Source: Nitrospira sp.
GTDB lineage: Bacteria; UBA9089; CG2-30-40-21; SBAY01
Assembly (NCBI GenBank): GCA_005239945.1
Contig: SBAY01000296.1
Coordinates: 1 to 19,418, forward strand
Direction of reading: 5' to 3'
DNA length: 19,418 nucleotides
Shown: in pieces, positions 9,009-15,743 of the stretch
Numbering within the stretch: the stretch's first letter is position 1
Layout of the letters: every line of letters begins with the position of its first letter
Notes under the pieces: model-generated
Database searches by the model: none
What the model was told of the DNA's origin: nothing
What the model saw: the letters and a program-made list of their open reading frames with translations, nothing else
Position numbers and translations under genes: made by a program

Positions 9009-9600
9009 TGGTAACTATTCAGGTAGAGAAAGTGTAAGTAAGGGAAAAGGGGAGTAACAACCCCCTAACCCTCTTTATTAAGGGGGAATAAGGAAAAGAG
9101 GGAAAGAATTTTACCACCAAGACATTAAGACACAAAGAGTTAACCTTCTCTACCTAACCTATAATTTTTAGTTCCTTAGAGTCTTTGTGCCTTCGTGGTT
9201 AGTCTATTTTCCCCTTCCCCCTTAATAAACTTACCCTTACCCACAAGTAAGAGGAAGTAAATAAGGAACTGTTCAATGAAAAATGTCCAATACATGTCCC
9301 AGAGGGACAACATATGGGTAGAAATAGATAGGACACAAGCATAAATGCCGTAGGCATGATATATAGTAAACATTAGTCAAAAGTTTCCATAAAACGGAAT
9401 ATCGAATGTAGAATGTTGAATGTCGAAGAAAAGCAAGACTTCATAATTCTACATTCTACATTCAAAAGATAAAAAAATTCCAATAAAATATGTCGTTCCT
9501 ATGGAACTTTCGGTTTGTCTATGGTTATTTGCTACCGCTATTATGTTCCTAACGGAACTCAGGAAAAATAACTTGTGGGTAAAGGTAAGGTGTTTTCAAG
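9009..9600. repeat. Non-coding island of nested inverted repeats and mini-hairpins
   Basis: No credible gene is seen here. Left words TTTATTAAGGGGGAA (about 9078) and ACCACCAAG...ACACAAAGA (about 9114) return inverted as TCTTTGTGCCTTCGTGGT (about 9182) and CCCCTTCCCCCTTAATAAA (about 9211), giving one long imperfect hairpin. ACTTACCCTTACCCACAAGT (9229-9248) returns inverted at 9571-9590 with 17 of 20 matches and encloses a second set. That set holds four small hairpins of the form GTCCC.GAGGGAC, ATGCCGTAGGCAT, GTTCCTATGGAAC and GTTCCTAACGGAAC, and a 25-nt imperfect pair GAATGTAGAATGT... / ...ACATTCTACATTC at about 9403-9465. The layout looks like a non-autonomous mobile or REP-like element; no transposase is present. 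Confidence 0.6.
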
Positions 9601-9642
9601 GAGTTTTAGACCATTAAAAATTACGAAACTACCGATAAAGTG

Positions 9643-9689
9643 AAAAAAATAAAGTAAAAAGAGCAAGAAAACTGAATTTCTTGCTCTTT
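9643..9689 (-). terminator. Rho-independent terminator of the minus-strand RNA locus
   Basis: Read on the minus strand, a perfect 13-bp stem AAAGAGCAAGAAA / TTTCTTGCTCTTT with a 6-nt loop (9658-9689) is followed at once by a T-rich tract (TTACTTTATTTTTTT, 9657-9643). It would end both the small RNA and any read-through from the tRNA. On the plus strand there is no comparable T-run. Confidence 0.8.
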
Positions 9690-9723
9690 AGAAGAGTAGC
9701 TTAAAAACTACTCATGCCCGTCA
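9650..9723 (-). ncRNA. Candidate small RNA antisense to the neighbouring tRNA anticodon arm
   Basis: A promoter at 9757-9729 (TTGACA, 17 bp, TATCAT) predicts a start near 9722 and the terminator ends the transcript near 9650, giving about 70 nt. The 5' end, UGACGGGCAUGAG (9723-9711), is the exact complement of tRNA nucleotides 25-37, including the anticodon. UUAAGCUACUC (9704-9694) complements tRNA nucleotides 5-15. Between these, GAGUAG and CUACUC form a 6-bp hairpin (overlapping both complementary segments), leaving UGACGGGCAU single-stranded, and the terminator stem follows. The geometry is seen directly. That the RNA exists and pairs with the tRNA is inference; it could instead be a decayed inverted tRNA copy. 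Confidence 0.5.
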
Positions 9724-9728
9724 TTATT

Positions 9729-9757
9729 ATGATACCATAAAGAATAAAATTTGTCAA
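9729..9757 (-). promoter_or_regulatory. Sigma70-type promoter for the small RNA
   Basis: On the minus strand TTGACA (9757-9752), a 17-bp spacer and TATCAT (9734-9729). The predicted start falls at the 5' end of the 13-nt antisense segment. Confidence 0.6.
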
Positions 9758-9779
9758 GTATTATTTTTAATTTAATTTT

Positions 9780-9823
9780 TGAGAGATATAATGATCCATG
9801 CCCTTTAACTATTATATCCCTCA
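9780..9823 (-). other. Hairpin directly downstream of the tRNA with an anti-anticodon loop
   Basis: A 13-bp stem TGAGGGATATAAT / ATTATATCTCTCA (one G-U pair) encloses an 18-nt loop. The minus-strand loop contains GGGCATG, the complement of tRNA nucleotides 27-33 (CATGCCC). It lies in the tRNA 3' trailer and has no T-tract, so it is not an obvious terminator. Confidence 0.5.
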
Positions 9824-9829
9824 TGAATG

Positions 9830-9902
9830 TGGAGGAGACGGGATTCGAACCCGCATCAACATACTTGACGGGCATGAGCTTTCCCAATTAAGCTACTCCC
9901 CC
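9830..9902 (-). tRNA. tRNA with GUC in the anticodon position (Asp-like), atypical loop and discriminator
   Basis: The 73-nt minus-strand sequence folds as a full cloverleaf. The acceptor stem is GGGGGAG / CTCCTCC, U8-A9 follow, the D-stem is GCTT / AAGC with GGG in the D-loop, the anticodon stem is CATGC / GTATG, and the T-stem is GCGGG / CCCGT with the canonical TTCGAAT loop. The A15-U48 Levitt pair is kept. The seven-base anticodon loop is CCGTCAA, putting GTC at 34-36, which reads Asp codons. Three positions are wrong for a normal tRNA-Asp: C33 instead of the near-universal U33, A38 instead of C38, and A73 instead of G73. CCA is not encoded (ACA follows). A consensus promoter sits upstream. 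It is either a real but unusual tRNA or a tRNA-like RNA. Confidence 0.75.
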
Positions 9903-9915
9903 ACATCTAAAATGT

Positions 9916-9944
9916 ATTATATATTAAAGTGAGAGATATGTCAA
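9916..9944 (-). promoter_or_regulatory. Perfect sigma70 consensus promoter for the tRNA
   Basis: On the minus strand TTGACA (9944-9939), exactly 17 bp, then TATAAT (9921-9916). The predicted start is a few bases before the tRNA 5' end at 9902. It lies in the short divergent gap in front of the PorV-type gene. Confidence 0.8.
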
Positions 9945-9970
9945 GTTAAAATTGAAAAGGAGAAATATAA

Positions 9971-11965
9971 ATGTTAGCAATTAGAAAGTTAAACATGATA
10001 ATTTTTATAGCTTTCCTTCTAACCTTGTCAGCAGGAGAGGTGTATTCAAAGGCAGGTAAGACGACCCCTGCGGCTTTCCTGAAGATAGGGGTAGGACCAC
10101 GAGCATTAGCTATGGGAGGTGCCTTTTGTGCTATAGTAGATGACGCTACCGCTCTGTATTGGAATCCAGCAGGATTAACACAATTATTAGAAAAAAGAGA
10201 AGTTTTTCTTACTTATAACGATTTATCTCAAGATATTAACCAGCATTTCTTAGGATATGTCCATTATCCTACTATCTGGGGTGGAGTTTTAGGAGGAAGT
10301 ATAAATCTTTTGACAGTTAGGGATATTGAAGAAAGAATCGAACCTACAATTGACCCCATAGGATATTTAAAAGCCTCTGATTTAAGCTTTGGGGTAACTT
10401 ATAGTAAGGAAATAAGAAATAATTTAGCCATTGGCGGTAGTTTAAAATATATCCAGGATAAATTAGCGGATGATAATGCCAATACTTTTGCTTTCGATTT
10501 AGGTGGACTATACAAAAGAGGAAGTCTTACTTTTGGAGTTAATCTTCAGAATATGGGTGGTAAGTTAGGTGGTGTTAATTTACCAGGAAATTTAAAACTT
10601 GGGACAGCCTGGAAAAATAACAGAATAACTGTAGCCTTAGATTTAGACCTACCCTTTGAAAATGAGCCCAAATTACATCTTGGGACAGAATATATGCCAA
10701 TAGATTGGTTTGCCTTAAGAGGAGGATATGAGTATAATAAAGGAAGCGAGAGACTAAATGGACTTACAGGATTTAGTGCAGGATTTAGATTTTATAATCT
10801 TGATTATGCTTATCTACCTTATGGTAAGTTGGGAAATACACATCGCCTGGGAGTAGGATACTCATTGCCAATGGGAACAATTACACCTCCACTAATTTTA
10901 GATATTTCTATACCTGGTGTTATGTCAGCTATCTGGAAGTCTTATGCAAATATTACCCCATTTGCTTTAATAAAACTCACTAATACTACAAATTTTCCAA
11001 TTAGAGATATTAAGTTAAAAATCGATATTTCTGAATATTTGGATTCACCTATAGAGGCAAAGATTGAACTTCTTAATCCCCTGGAAGAAAAAGAGATTAA
11101 GATAAATGCATTCTTTAAAAAAGAGATAGCCCAATTAGATGAAGATATATCAAAGGAGGCTATCATTAATATTGAATATAAGATAAATAGGAGAGAATGT
11201 AAAAAAGATGAAAAGATTCCTTTTAAAATTTGGGCTAATTACTGGTTATTAATTCCCGATGATGATTATCTTGAGAGAATAGTAACTTTTGTCAACCCTC
11301 AAGATAAAGAAGTAGTAGAAATTGTTTCTAAAATACGGTCTTGTTATAATGGTCTACCTATTATGAAAATATCTGAGCGGCTTCAGGCGGCAACTGTTAT
11401 TTATGATGTCTTAGGTGCCTACGGATTTACCTTTTATGAAAGTGCACCCAATGACCTGCTTATAGCCTTAACACCTATACATGAGCGGATTTATTTTCAA
11501 TCCCCTGGACACACTTTAAAGACACATGGAGGAGATTGTAAACAACTCTCAATCTTATTGGCAAGTTGTCTTGAAAATGTTGGGATAGAAACTGGATTTG
11601 TGAAAGTGCCAGGACATACCTTCTTAATTCTTAATACAGGCATAGATGCGGCAAGAATAGAAATATGGGGTATTTCTAAAGATGAATGTATAATTTTTGA
11701 TAATAAGGCATGGATACCAGTTGAATCGACAATAATAGGTAAGTCATTCGACCAAGCCTGGGCTGAGGCACTAACAGAATATAAGAAAGGGGAAAAAGGA
11801 GTTAAAATTATCAAGATTCACGAATCATGGGAAAAATATCCGCCAGTAAAACTTCCTTCTCCGGCAGAATTTCATCCTGAAATCCCAGGTAAGGAAAAGA
11901 TTGATAAAATACTTGAAAATGAGAGATTTTGGGGTAAAATTATAACTCCAGAAGAAGGAAGATAA
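9971..11965 (+). CDS. PorV/PorQ-type outer-membrane protein fused to a transglutaminase-like domain
   Basis: 664 residues. A signal peptide (1-27) is followed by the PorV/PorQ family start, with VGPRALAMGGAF at 41-52 and ALYWNPAGL at 61-69, and a beta-barrel to about 305. The family includes PorV, the outer-membrane shuttle that delivers T9SS cargo to the surface sortase. It is normally about 350-400 residues and ends there. Here a beta-sandwich-like segment (about 306-440) and a C-terminal domain (450-640) follow, with HGGDC (Cys523), PGHTF (His549) and FDNKAW (Asp577), the Cys-His-Asp spacing of transglutaminase-like cysteine peptidases. AAAAGGAG lies 8 bases before the ATG. A role in exporting or processing sorting-domain proteins such as the upstream giant protein is inferred. 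Confidence 0.85.
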   Translation: MLAIRKLNMIIFIAFLLTLSAGEVYSKAGKTTPAAFLKIGVGPRALAMGGAFCAIVDDATALYWNPAGLTQLLEKREVFLTYNDLSQDINQHFLGYVHYPTIWGGVLGGSINLLTVRDIEERIEPTIDPIGYLKASDLSFGVTYSKEIRNNLAIGGSLKYIQDKLADDNANTFAFDLGGLYKRGSLTFGVNLQNMGGKLGGVNLPGNLKLGTAWKNNRITVALDLDLPFENEPKLHLGTEYMPIDWFALRGGYEYNKGSERLNGLTGFSAGFRFYNLDYAYLPYGKLGNTHRLGVGYSLPMGTITPPLILDISIPGVMSAIWKSYANITPFALIKLTNTTNFPIRDIKLKIDISEYLDSPIEAKIELLNPLEEKEIKINAFFKKEIAQLDEDISKEAIINIEYKINRRECKKDEKIPFKIWANYWLLIPDDDYLERIVTFVNPQDKEVVEIVSKIRSCYNGLPIMKISERLQAATVIYDVLGAYGFTFYESAPNDLLIALTPIHERIYFQSPGHTLKTHGGDCKQLSILLASCLENVGIETGFVKVPGHTFLILNTGIDAARIEIWGISKDECIIFDNKAWIPVESTIIGKSFDQAWAEALTEYKKGEKGVKIIKIHESWEKYPPVKLPSPAEFHPEIPGKEKIDKILENERFWGKIITPEEGR

Positions 11966-11987
11966 AAACTCTAAAGGAGATTATTCA

Positions 11988-13784
11988 ATGGTTAGATTAA
12001 CAAAACAAAAGTATATCCTAACAGCATTAGGGGTTATATTACTATATTTCATAATAGGTTTTTCCCATCATTCAGAATTTTTTAATTTCATTGAGTCTCA
12101 GACGATAAGCTGGCGGTTCTGGGTGAGAGAAAATATCTTTGGTAAATCTCTTTTTCCATCACAAGAAATTATCATTGTATCTATTGATGACCAGACTATT
12201 CAAAAAATGTCACATCCTTTTCCTCGGTCTGAATTGGCTAAGGTAATTGAAATCTTAAAAGCCGATGGAGCAAAAGTAATAGGGATAGATATAATTATGA
12301 ATTATAAAGACCCCTTTGGTGAGGAGCATGACAAGAAATTAGCTAAGGTAATAAAAGGGGATAATGTTATTCTTCCATCTATACTTAAATTTAGTAATGG
12401 AGATTTTCAAGACATTACTGAGCCTATTCCTATCCTGCGCGACAAGGCATTTTCAGGTTTTATTAATATCCTTTCTCATCCTTCTCTTTCAAGAATTGGT
12501 TTAGTATTCCCAAAGTCGGAAGATAGTTTTTATTACTCATTTCCTTTAATGATTTTAACTAAATATTATAACATGAACACTGAGGCAATCAAGGTAAAGA
12601 ATGGCAAAGAGATTAAAATTGGAGCTATGAAGATTCCCGTTGATAGGGAAAATCTTTTCTGGATAGATTATACATCTGCATCTTTTGCCAAAGAACCATT
12701 TGAACGAGTCCTTGACAGGAGGTTTCCAAAAGGAAGATTTAAAGATAAGATTGTTTTAATTGGTAAAATGTTTCCTGAAGCTAAGGACTATTTCTGGACA
12801 CCTTTAGGAATGAAGTATGGTATTGAAATATATGCTAATTGCTTAAATAATATGATTAAAGGGGAATTTATAACTTCTTTAGGAAGATTAGCCAATTGGA
12901 TTATCTTACTTATTCTCACATTAATTGCCACATGGACCACAACACATTTAAAGGCATTTAAGGCTATCTTTGTGTTATTATTTGAAATCATTATATTCTT
13001 TCTTTTTGTCTCTTATCTTTTTTGTGGACATAAATATTTAGCAGAGACAACATTTCCTTTAATTTGTATATTTTCATATCTATTGGTAATTAAGGGAAGA
13101 GAAATCGCTAAATTGCAAAAAGGTATTCAAAAAAATATACTTCATAAAGTAAAAGGAAAATTATATCCGTTATCCTTGAAAGGTGAAAGGAAAGAACTTA
13201 CTATCCTATTTTGTGATATTAGAGGATTTACTAAATTTTCAAAGAATGTTGAAGCTGAAGAGGTAGTTATAATTCTAAATGAGTATTTTGATGAGATGGC
13301 AAAGATAATTACTAAGAAGGAATATGACGGTTCGATAGATAAATTTATAGGAGATGGGATATTGGTATTCTTTGGGGACCCTGTTTCGTATGAAGACCAT
13401 GCCAAAAGGGCTGTATTGACAGCAGTTGATATGTGTGATAAATTCAAAGAATTACAAAACAAATGGATTACCGAAGGAAGAAATATCGGTGTTGAAAAAG
13501 AAAAAATAAACATTGGTATAGGGATAAATACAGGGTTTGTAACTGTTGGAAATGTAGGGTCAAAAGCAATAGAGTTAATGGATTATACTGTGATTGGTAA
13601 TGAGGTAAATTTGGCATCAAGGATTGGAGGAGTAGCAGAAAGGGGACAAATTCTAATTACTGAAAGGACTTACGCCTTAGTTAAAGATTATGTAGATGTA
13701 AAAAAGTTGGATAACCAAAGTGAGTTAAAAGGGATAGATAAAGAAGTTTGGCTGTATGAAGTAAAAGGGAGAAAAAATTTATAA
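11988..13784 (+). CDS. CHASE2-domain class III adenylate cyclase
   Basis: 598 residues. An N-terminal membrane segment (about 10-28) leads into a periplasmic CHASE2 sensor (about 35-290), then three membrane helices (about 302-322, 327-347, 356-370) and a cytoplasmic cyclase domain (about 400-595). The catalytic set is complete: metal-binding Asp410 (FCDIRGFT) and Asp456 (IGDG), the adenine-recognising pair Lys452 (DKF) and Asp532 (MDYT), and Asn541 and Arg545 (NLASR) for the transition state. It should therefore make cAMP in response to an envelope signal. AAAGGAG precedes the ATG, 22 bases after the PorV-type gene, so it is probably co-transcribed. Genes combining CHASE2 cyclases with FecR-domain partners are known elsewhere, and one follows here. 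The ligand is unknown. Confidence 0.92.
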   Translation: MVRLTKQKYILTALGVILLYFIIGFSHHSEFFNFIESQTISWRFWVRENIFGKSLFPSQEIIIVSIDDQTIQKMSHPFPRSELAKVIEILKADGAKVIGIDIIMNYKDPFGEEHDKKLAKVIKGDNVILPSILKFSNGDFQDITEPIPILRDKAFSGFINILSHPSLSRIGLVFPKSEDSFYYSFPLMILTKYYNMNTEAIKVKNGKEIKIGAMKIPVDRENLFWIDYTSASFAKEPFERVLDRRFPKGRFKDKIVLIGKMFPEAKDYFWTPLGMKYGIEIYANCLNNMIKGEFITSLGRLANWIILLILTLIATWTTTHLKAFKAIFVLLFEIIIFFLFVSYLFCGHKYLAETTFPLICIFSYLLVIKGREIAKLQKGIQKNILHKVKGKLYPLSLKGERKELTILFCDIRGFTKFSKNVEAEEVVIILNEYFDEMAKIITKKEYDGSIDKFIGDGILVFFGDPVSYEDHAKRAVLTAVDMCDKFKELQNKWITEGRNIGVEKEKINIGIGINTGFVTVGNVGSKAIELMDYTVIGNEVNLASRIGGVAERGQILITERTYALVKDYVDVKKLDNQSELKGIDKEVWLYEVKGRKNL

Positions 13785-13799
13785 AGGAGGAGTAAAAAA

Positions 13800-14861
13800 A
13801 TGGAGAAAAGTTTAATTCAATTAAAGGCATCAGTATTTCTCAGCTCATTGATTTTGTTGATTCTTTTTATGACTTTACTTGTATTGGGAGCAGAGACAAA
13901 AGAACCTATGGCCAAGGTGAATAGGGTAAAAGGAGAGGTTAAAATAAGAAAGGCTAATTCGGATAAATGGCAAGAGATAAAAGGCGATGAATTCCTTTAT
14001 CACAAAGATGAGTTAAAAACAATAGGAACATACTCTACCCTTTTTCTCTACCTTTCAGATGATACTATAAGGAGAATTGAACCTAACTCCCATGTTAAAT
14101 TAGTTCTTGATAAGGATATTCCTAAGATTAATGTCTTAAAAGGCCATATTTCTGTGCCTATATTCGAAGCGGTAAAAGGGCTATGGAGTTTCTTTAAACA
14201 AAAGTTTAATTCAAGTTCGAAAAGGTACTATGATGTTATAGCCGGAGCTATGGGTGACTATAAGGAAGAAATTTTGTTAAATCCAAGGTGGACAAAGGTC
14301 ATTACTACTCAGCCAAGATTTGAATGGAGGGAGGTAGATAATGTGGTTAATTACACAATAGTGGTTTATTGTAGAACACAGAAGGTATGGAGTAAGGTGT
14401 GGAGTAAAAAGATAGAGGCGGCAAAGGCATCGTGGTCTGAGAAGGATATTCCTAATGTTAAATTCACCACTGCTGTATATCCTTCCATACCAGAGATAAG
14501 TTTAAAAACAGGGGAGCTATATTCATGGGAGGTAGAGATGGAAGGAACTGATACCACGATAGGCTTATCTGAAAGGGTAAATTTTGTAATCCTTGGTACT
14601 AAGACAGTAAATGAGATAAATGAGATAAATGAGAAGATATGCTCAAGAGAACCTAATGATAGCACTACTTATTTTCTTCTAGGAAATATCTATGAGAAAG
14701 AGGGATTATTTGTTGATGCTGAAAGGGCGTATTTAGAGGCAATTACTCTGGAGCCTGAAAATTCAACACTCTATAAATTTCTTGGGGATTTGTATGGGAA
14801 AATGGAGGCTTTTAATCTGGCAAAGGAAATATTCTTAATGGCAAAAAAAGGAACAAAATGA
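13800..14861 (+). CDS. FecR-domain protein with C-terminal TPR repeats
   Basis: 353 residues. A signal or anchor helix (about 12-31) is followed by a FecR-like domain (about 38-118: VKGEVKIRK, then a DELKTIG..S.LFLYLSDDT.R.I.P stretch). A beta-rich middle part (about 160-270) has WSWE-like strands and a sugar/Fn3-like look, and two TPR-like motifs follow (about 290-350, YFLLGNIYEKEG and YKFLGDLYGKM). It is probably periplasmic and membrane-anchored. The ATG is 15 bases after the cyclase stop, with AAAGGAGG overlapping that stop, which indicates translational coupling. A signal-relay or peptidoglycan-proximal partner of the CHASE2 cyclase is inferred from position; this is not the TonB-linked FecR of iron uptake. 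An in-frame INEINEINE micro-repeat lies near residue 275. Confidence 0.8.
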   Translation: MEKSLIQLKASVFLSSLILLILFMTLLVLGAETKEPMAKVNRVKGEVKIRKANSDKWQEIKGDEFLYHKDELKTIGTYSTLFLYLSDDTIRRIEPNSHVKLVLDKDIPKINVLKGHISVPIFEAVKGLWSFFKQKFNSSSKRYYDVIAGAMGDYKEEILLNPRWTKVITTQPRFEWREVDNVVNYTIVVYCRTQKVWSKVWSKKIEAAKASWSEKDIPNVKFTTAVYPSIPEISLKTGELYSWEVEMEGTDTTIGLSERVNFVILGTKTVNEINEINEKICSREPNDSTTYFLLGNIYEKEGLFVDAERAYLEAITLEPENSTLYKFLGDLYGKMEAFNLAKEIFLMAKKGTK

Positions 14862-15156
14862 TTGTAGTGACTATTTGGAGTACATTAAAGCTGTTGTTAT
14901 CGTACTTCGTCAAAATCACGAAACTACTGAAAATCCGATATAAAAATATGTCCCTAAAAAAACACCTATGTTTTAAATAAAGCAACTTTATAACAAAACT
15001 TTCCCTGATTTATTACAACCAATGGTGACCTTTTTTTTACAAATTTAACCTCTATGAGTAGATTTTTTTGTTTGGAACTGCTAAACCAATTATCACCCTA
15101 TACTATCATCATCCATCCTTATATCGAATTTTCAGTGCAAATACAGAAAAAAAGAC
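14862..15156. other. Intergenic, AT-rich, no gene seen
   Basis: No open frame with a ribosome site. GGTGACC followed by eight T (15024-15038) is the nearest thing to a terminator for the upstream operon, but its stem is only 3 bp, so I do not call it. Confidence 0.5.
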
Positions 15157-15186
15157 TTGACACAACTAAATTATTTGTGGTATACT
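15157..15186 (+). promoter_or_regulatory. Sigma70-type promoter of the acc operon
   Basis: TTGACA (15157-15162), an 18-bp spacer, then TATACT (15181-15186). The predicted start is near 15193, leaving a leader of about 74 bases before accB. Confidence 0.75.
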
Positions 15187-15224
15187 AACCTTGCAAATTT
15201 TAAAACAAGAAAGAGGAATTTATT

Positions 15225-15254
15225 ATGTCAAAGAATAGTTTCTTTTCGGTATGA
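15225..15254 (+). CDS. Possible 9-residue leader peptide in front of accB
   Basis: ATG with AGAGGA 7 bases upstream, reading MSKNSFFSV and ending in TGA at 15252-15254. The accB ribosome site GAGGTGG begins two bases after this stop, so the two could be translationally coupled. The composition shows no obvious attenuator amino acid. Very short, so chance is possible. Confidence 0.3.
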   Translation: MSKNSFFSV

Positions 15255-15266
15255 TGAGGTGGATAA

Positions 15267-15743
15267 ATGGATCTAAAAAGGGTCAAGCGATTAATGACCA
15301 TTATGGAAAAGGAAAACTTAGCCGAATTAGAACTCGAAGATGAGGAATTCAAGGTTAAGATTACCAAAGAGGGAGCACCTCAAATCGGGGCAAAATTCAG
15401 GTCTGCTACCTCTAAATTAGAAGGATTGCCCGTAAAAAAGATACCCATCAAGAAATTTGAAAAAGAGAAATTGGGACCAGATTTAAAATTGGTTAAATTA
15501 ACTTCTCCGATGGTAGGCTTCTTTTATCGTTCCCAAACCCCTACCTCTCCTCCTTATGTTGAAGTTGGAGATAAGATAACGCCTTCACAAATAGTAGGTG
15601 CTGTTGAGGTTATGGGTGTCATAAATGAAATAGAGGCTAAGGTGTCAGGTGAGATTAAAAAGATATTAGTGGAGGATGGACACCCGGTAGAGTATGGTCA
15701 GCCTCTATTTTTGATTGAACCAGAGGAAAAAGGAAATGTTTAA
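15267..15743 (+). CDS. accB: Acetyl-CoA carboxylase biotin carboxyl carrier protein (AccB-like) lacking the biotinylated lysine
   Basis: 158 residues, normal AccB length. The N-terminal part (1-30) is the usual helix and beta segment that binds the biotin carboxylase AccC, then a charged linker, then the biotinyl domain (about 75-155) with SPMVGFFYRS and VEVGDKI. The domain end matches the family (NEIEAKVSGEI, VEYGQPLFLIEP). At the biotin site, where AccB has EAMKLMNEIEA, this protein reads EVMGVINEIEA: the acceptor lysine is Gly117 (GGT). Lys to GGT needs at least two base changes, and neighbouring residues have changed too, so a single sequencing error is unlikely. As read, it cannot be biotinylated there. 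Plant BADC proteins are non-biotinylated BCCP homologues that down-regulate acetyl-CoA carboxylase; a similar role is inferred. The start has GAGG 7 bases upstream. Confidence 0.9.
   Translation: MDLKRVKRLMTIMEKENLAELELEDEEFKVKITKEGAPQIGAKFRSATSKLEGLPVKKIPIKKFEKEKLGPDLKLVKLTSPMVGFFYRSQTPTSPPYVEVGDKITPSQIVGAVEVMGVINEIEAKVSGEIKKILVEDGHPVEYGQPLFLIEPEEKGNV

Noticed and set aside
9176..9373. 65-residue minus-strand frame
   Set aside because: It lies within the inverted-repeat island, with no ribosome site and biased composition.
9691..9830. T-box riboswitch controlling the PorV-type gene
   Set aside because: There is no T-box motif or specifier/antiterminator pair; the tRNA-like sequence and promoters point to the minus strand.
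14366..14665. 99-residue minus-strand frame inside the FecR-domain gene
   Set aside because: Shadow of a well-supported plus-strand gene.
15024..15038. Terminator after the FecR-domain gene
   Set aside because: GGTGACC plus eight T has only a 3-bp stem, too weak to support.
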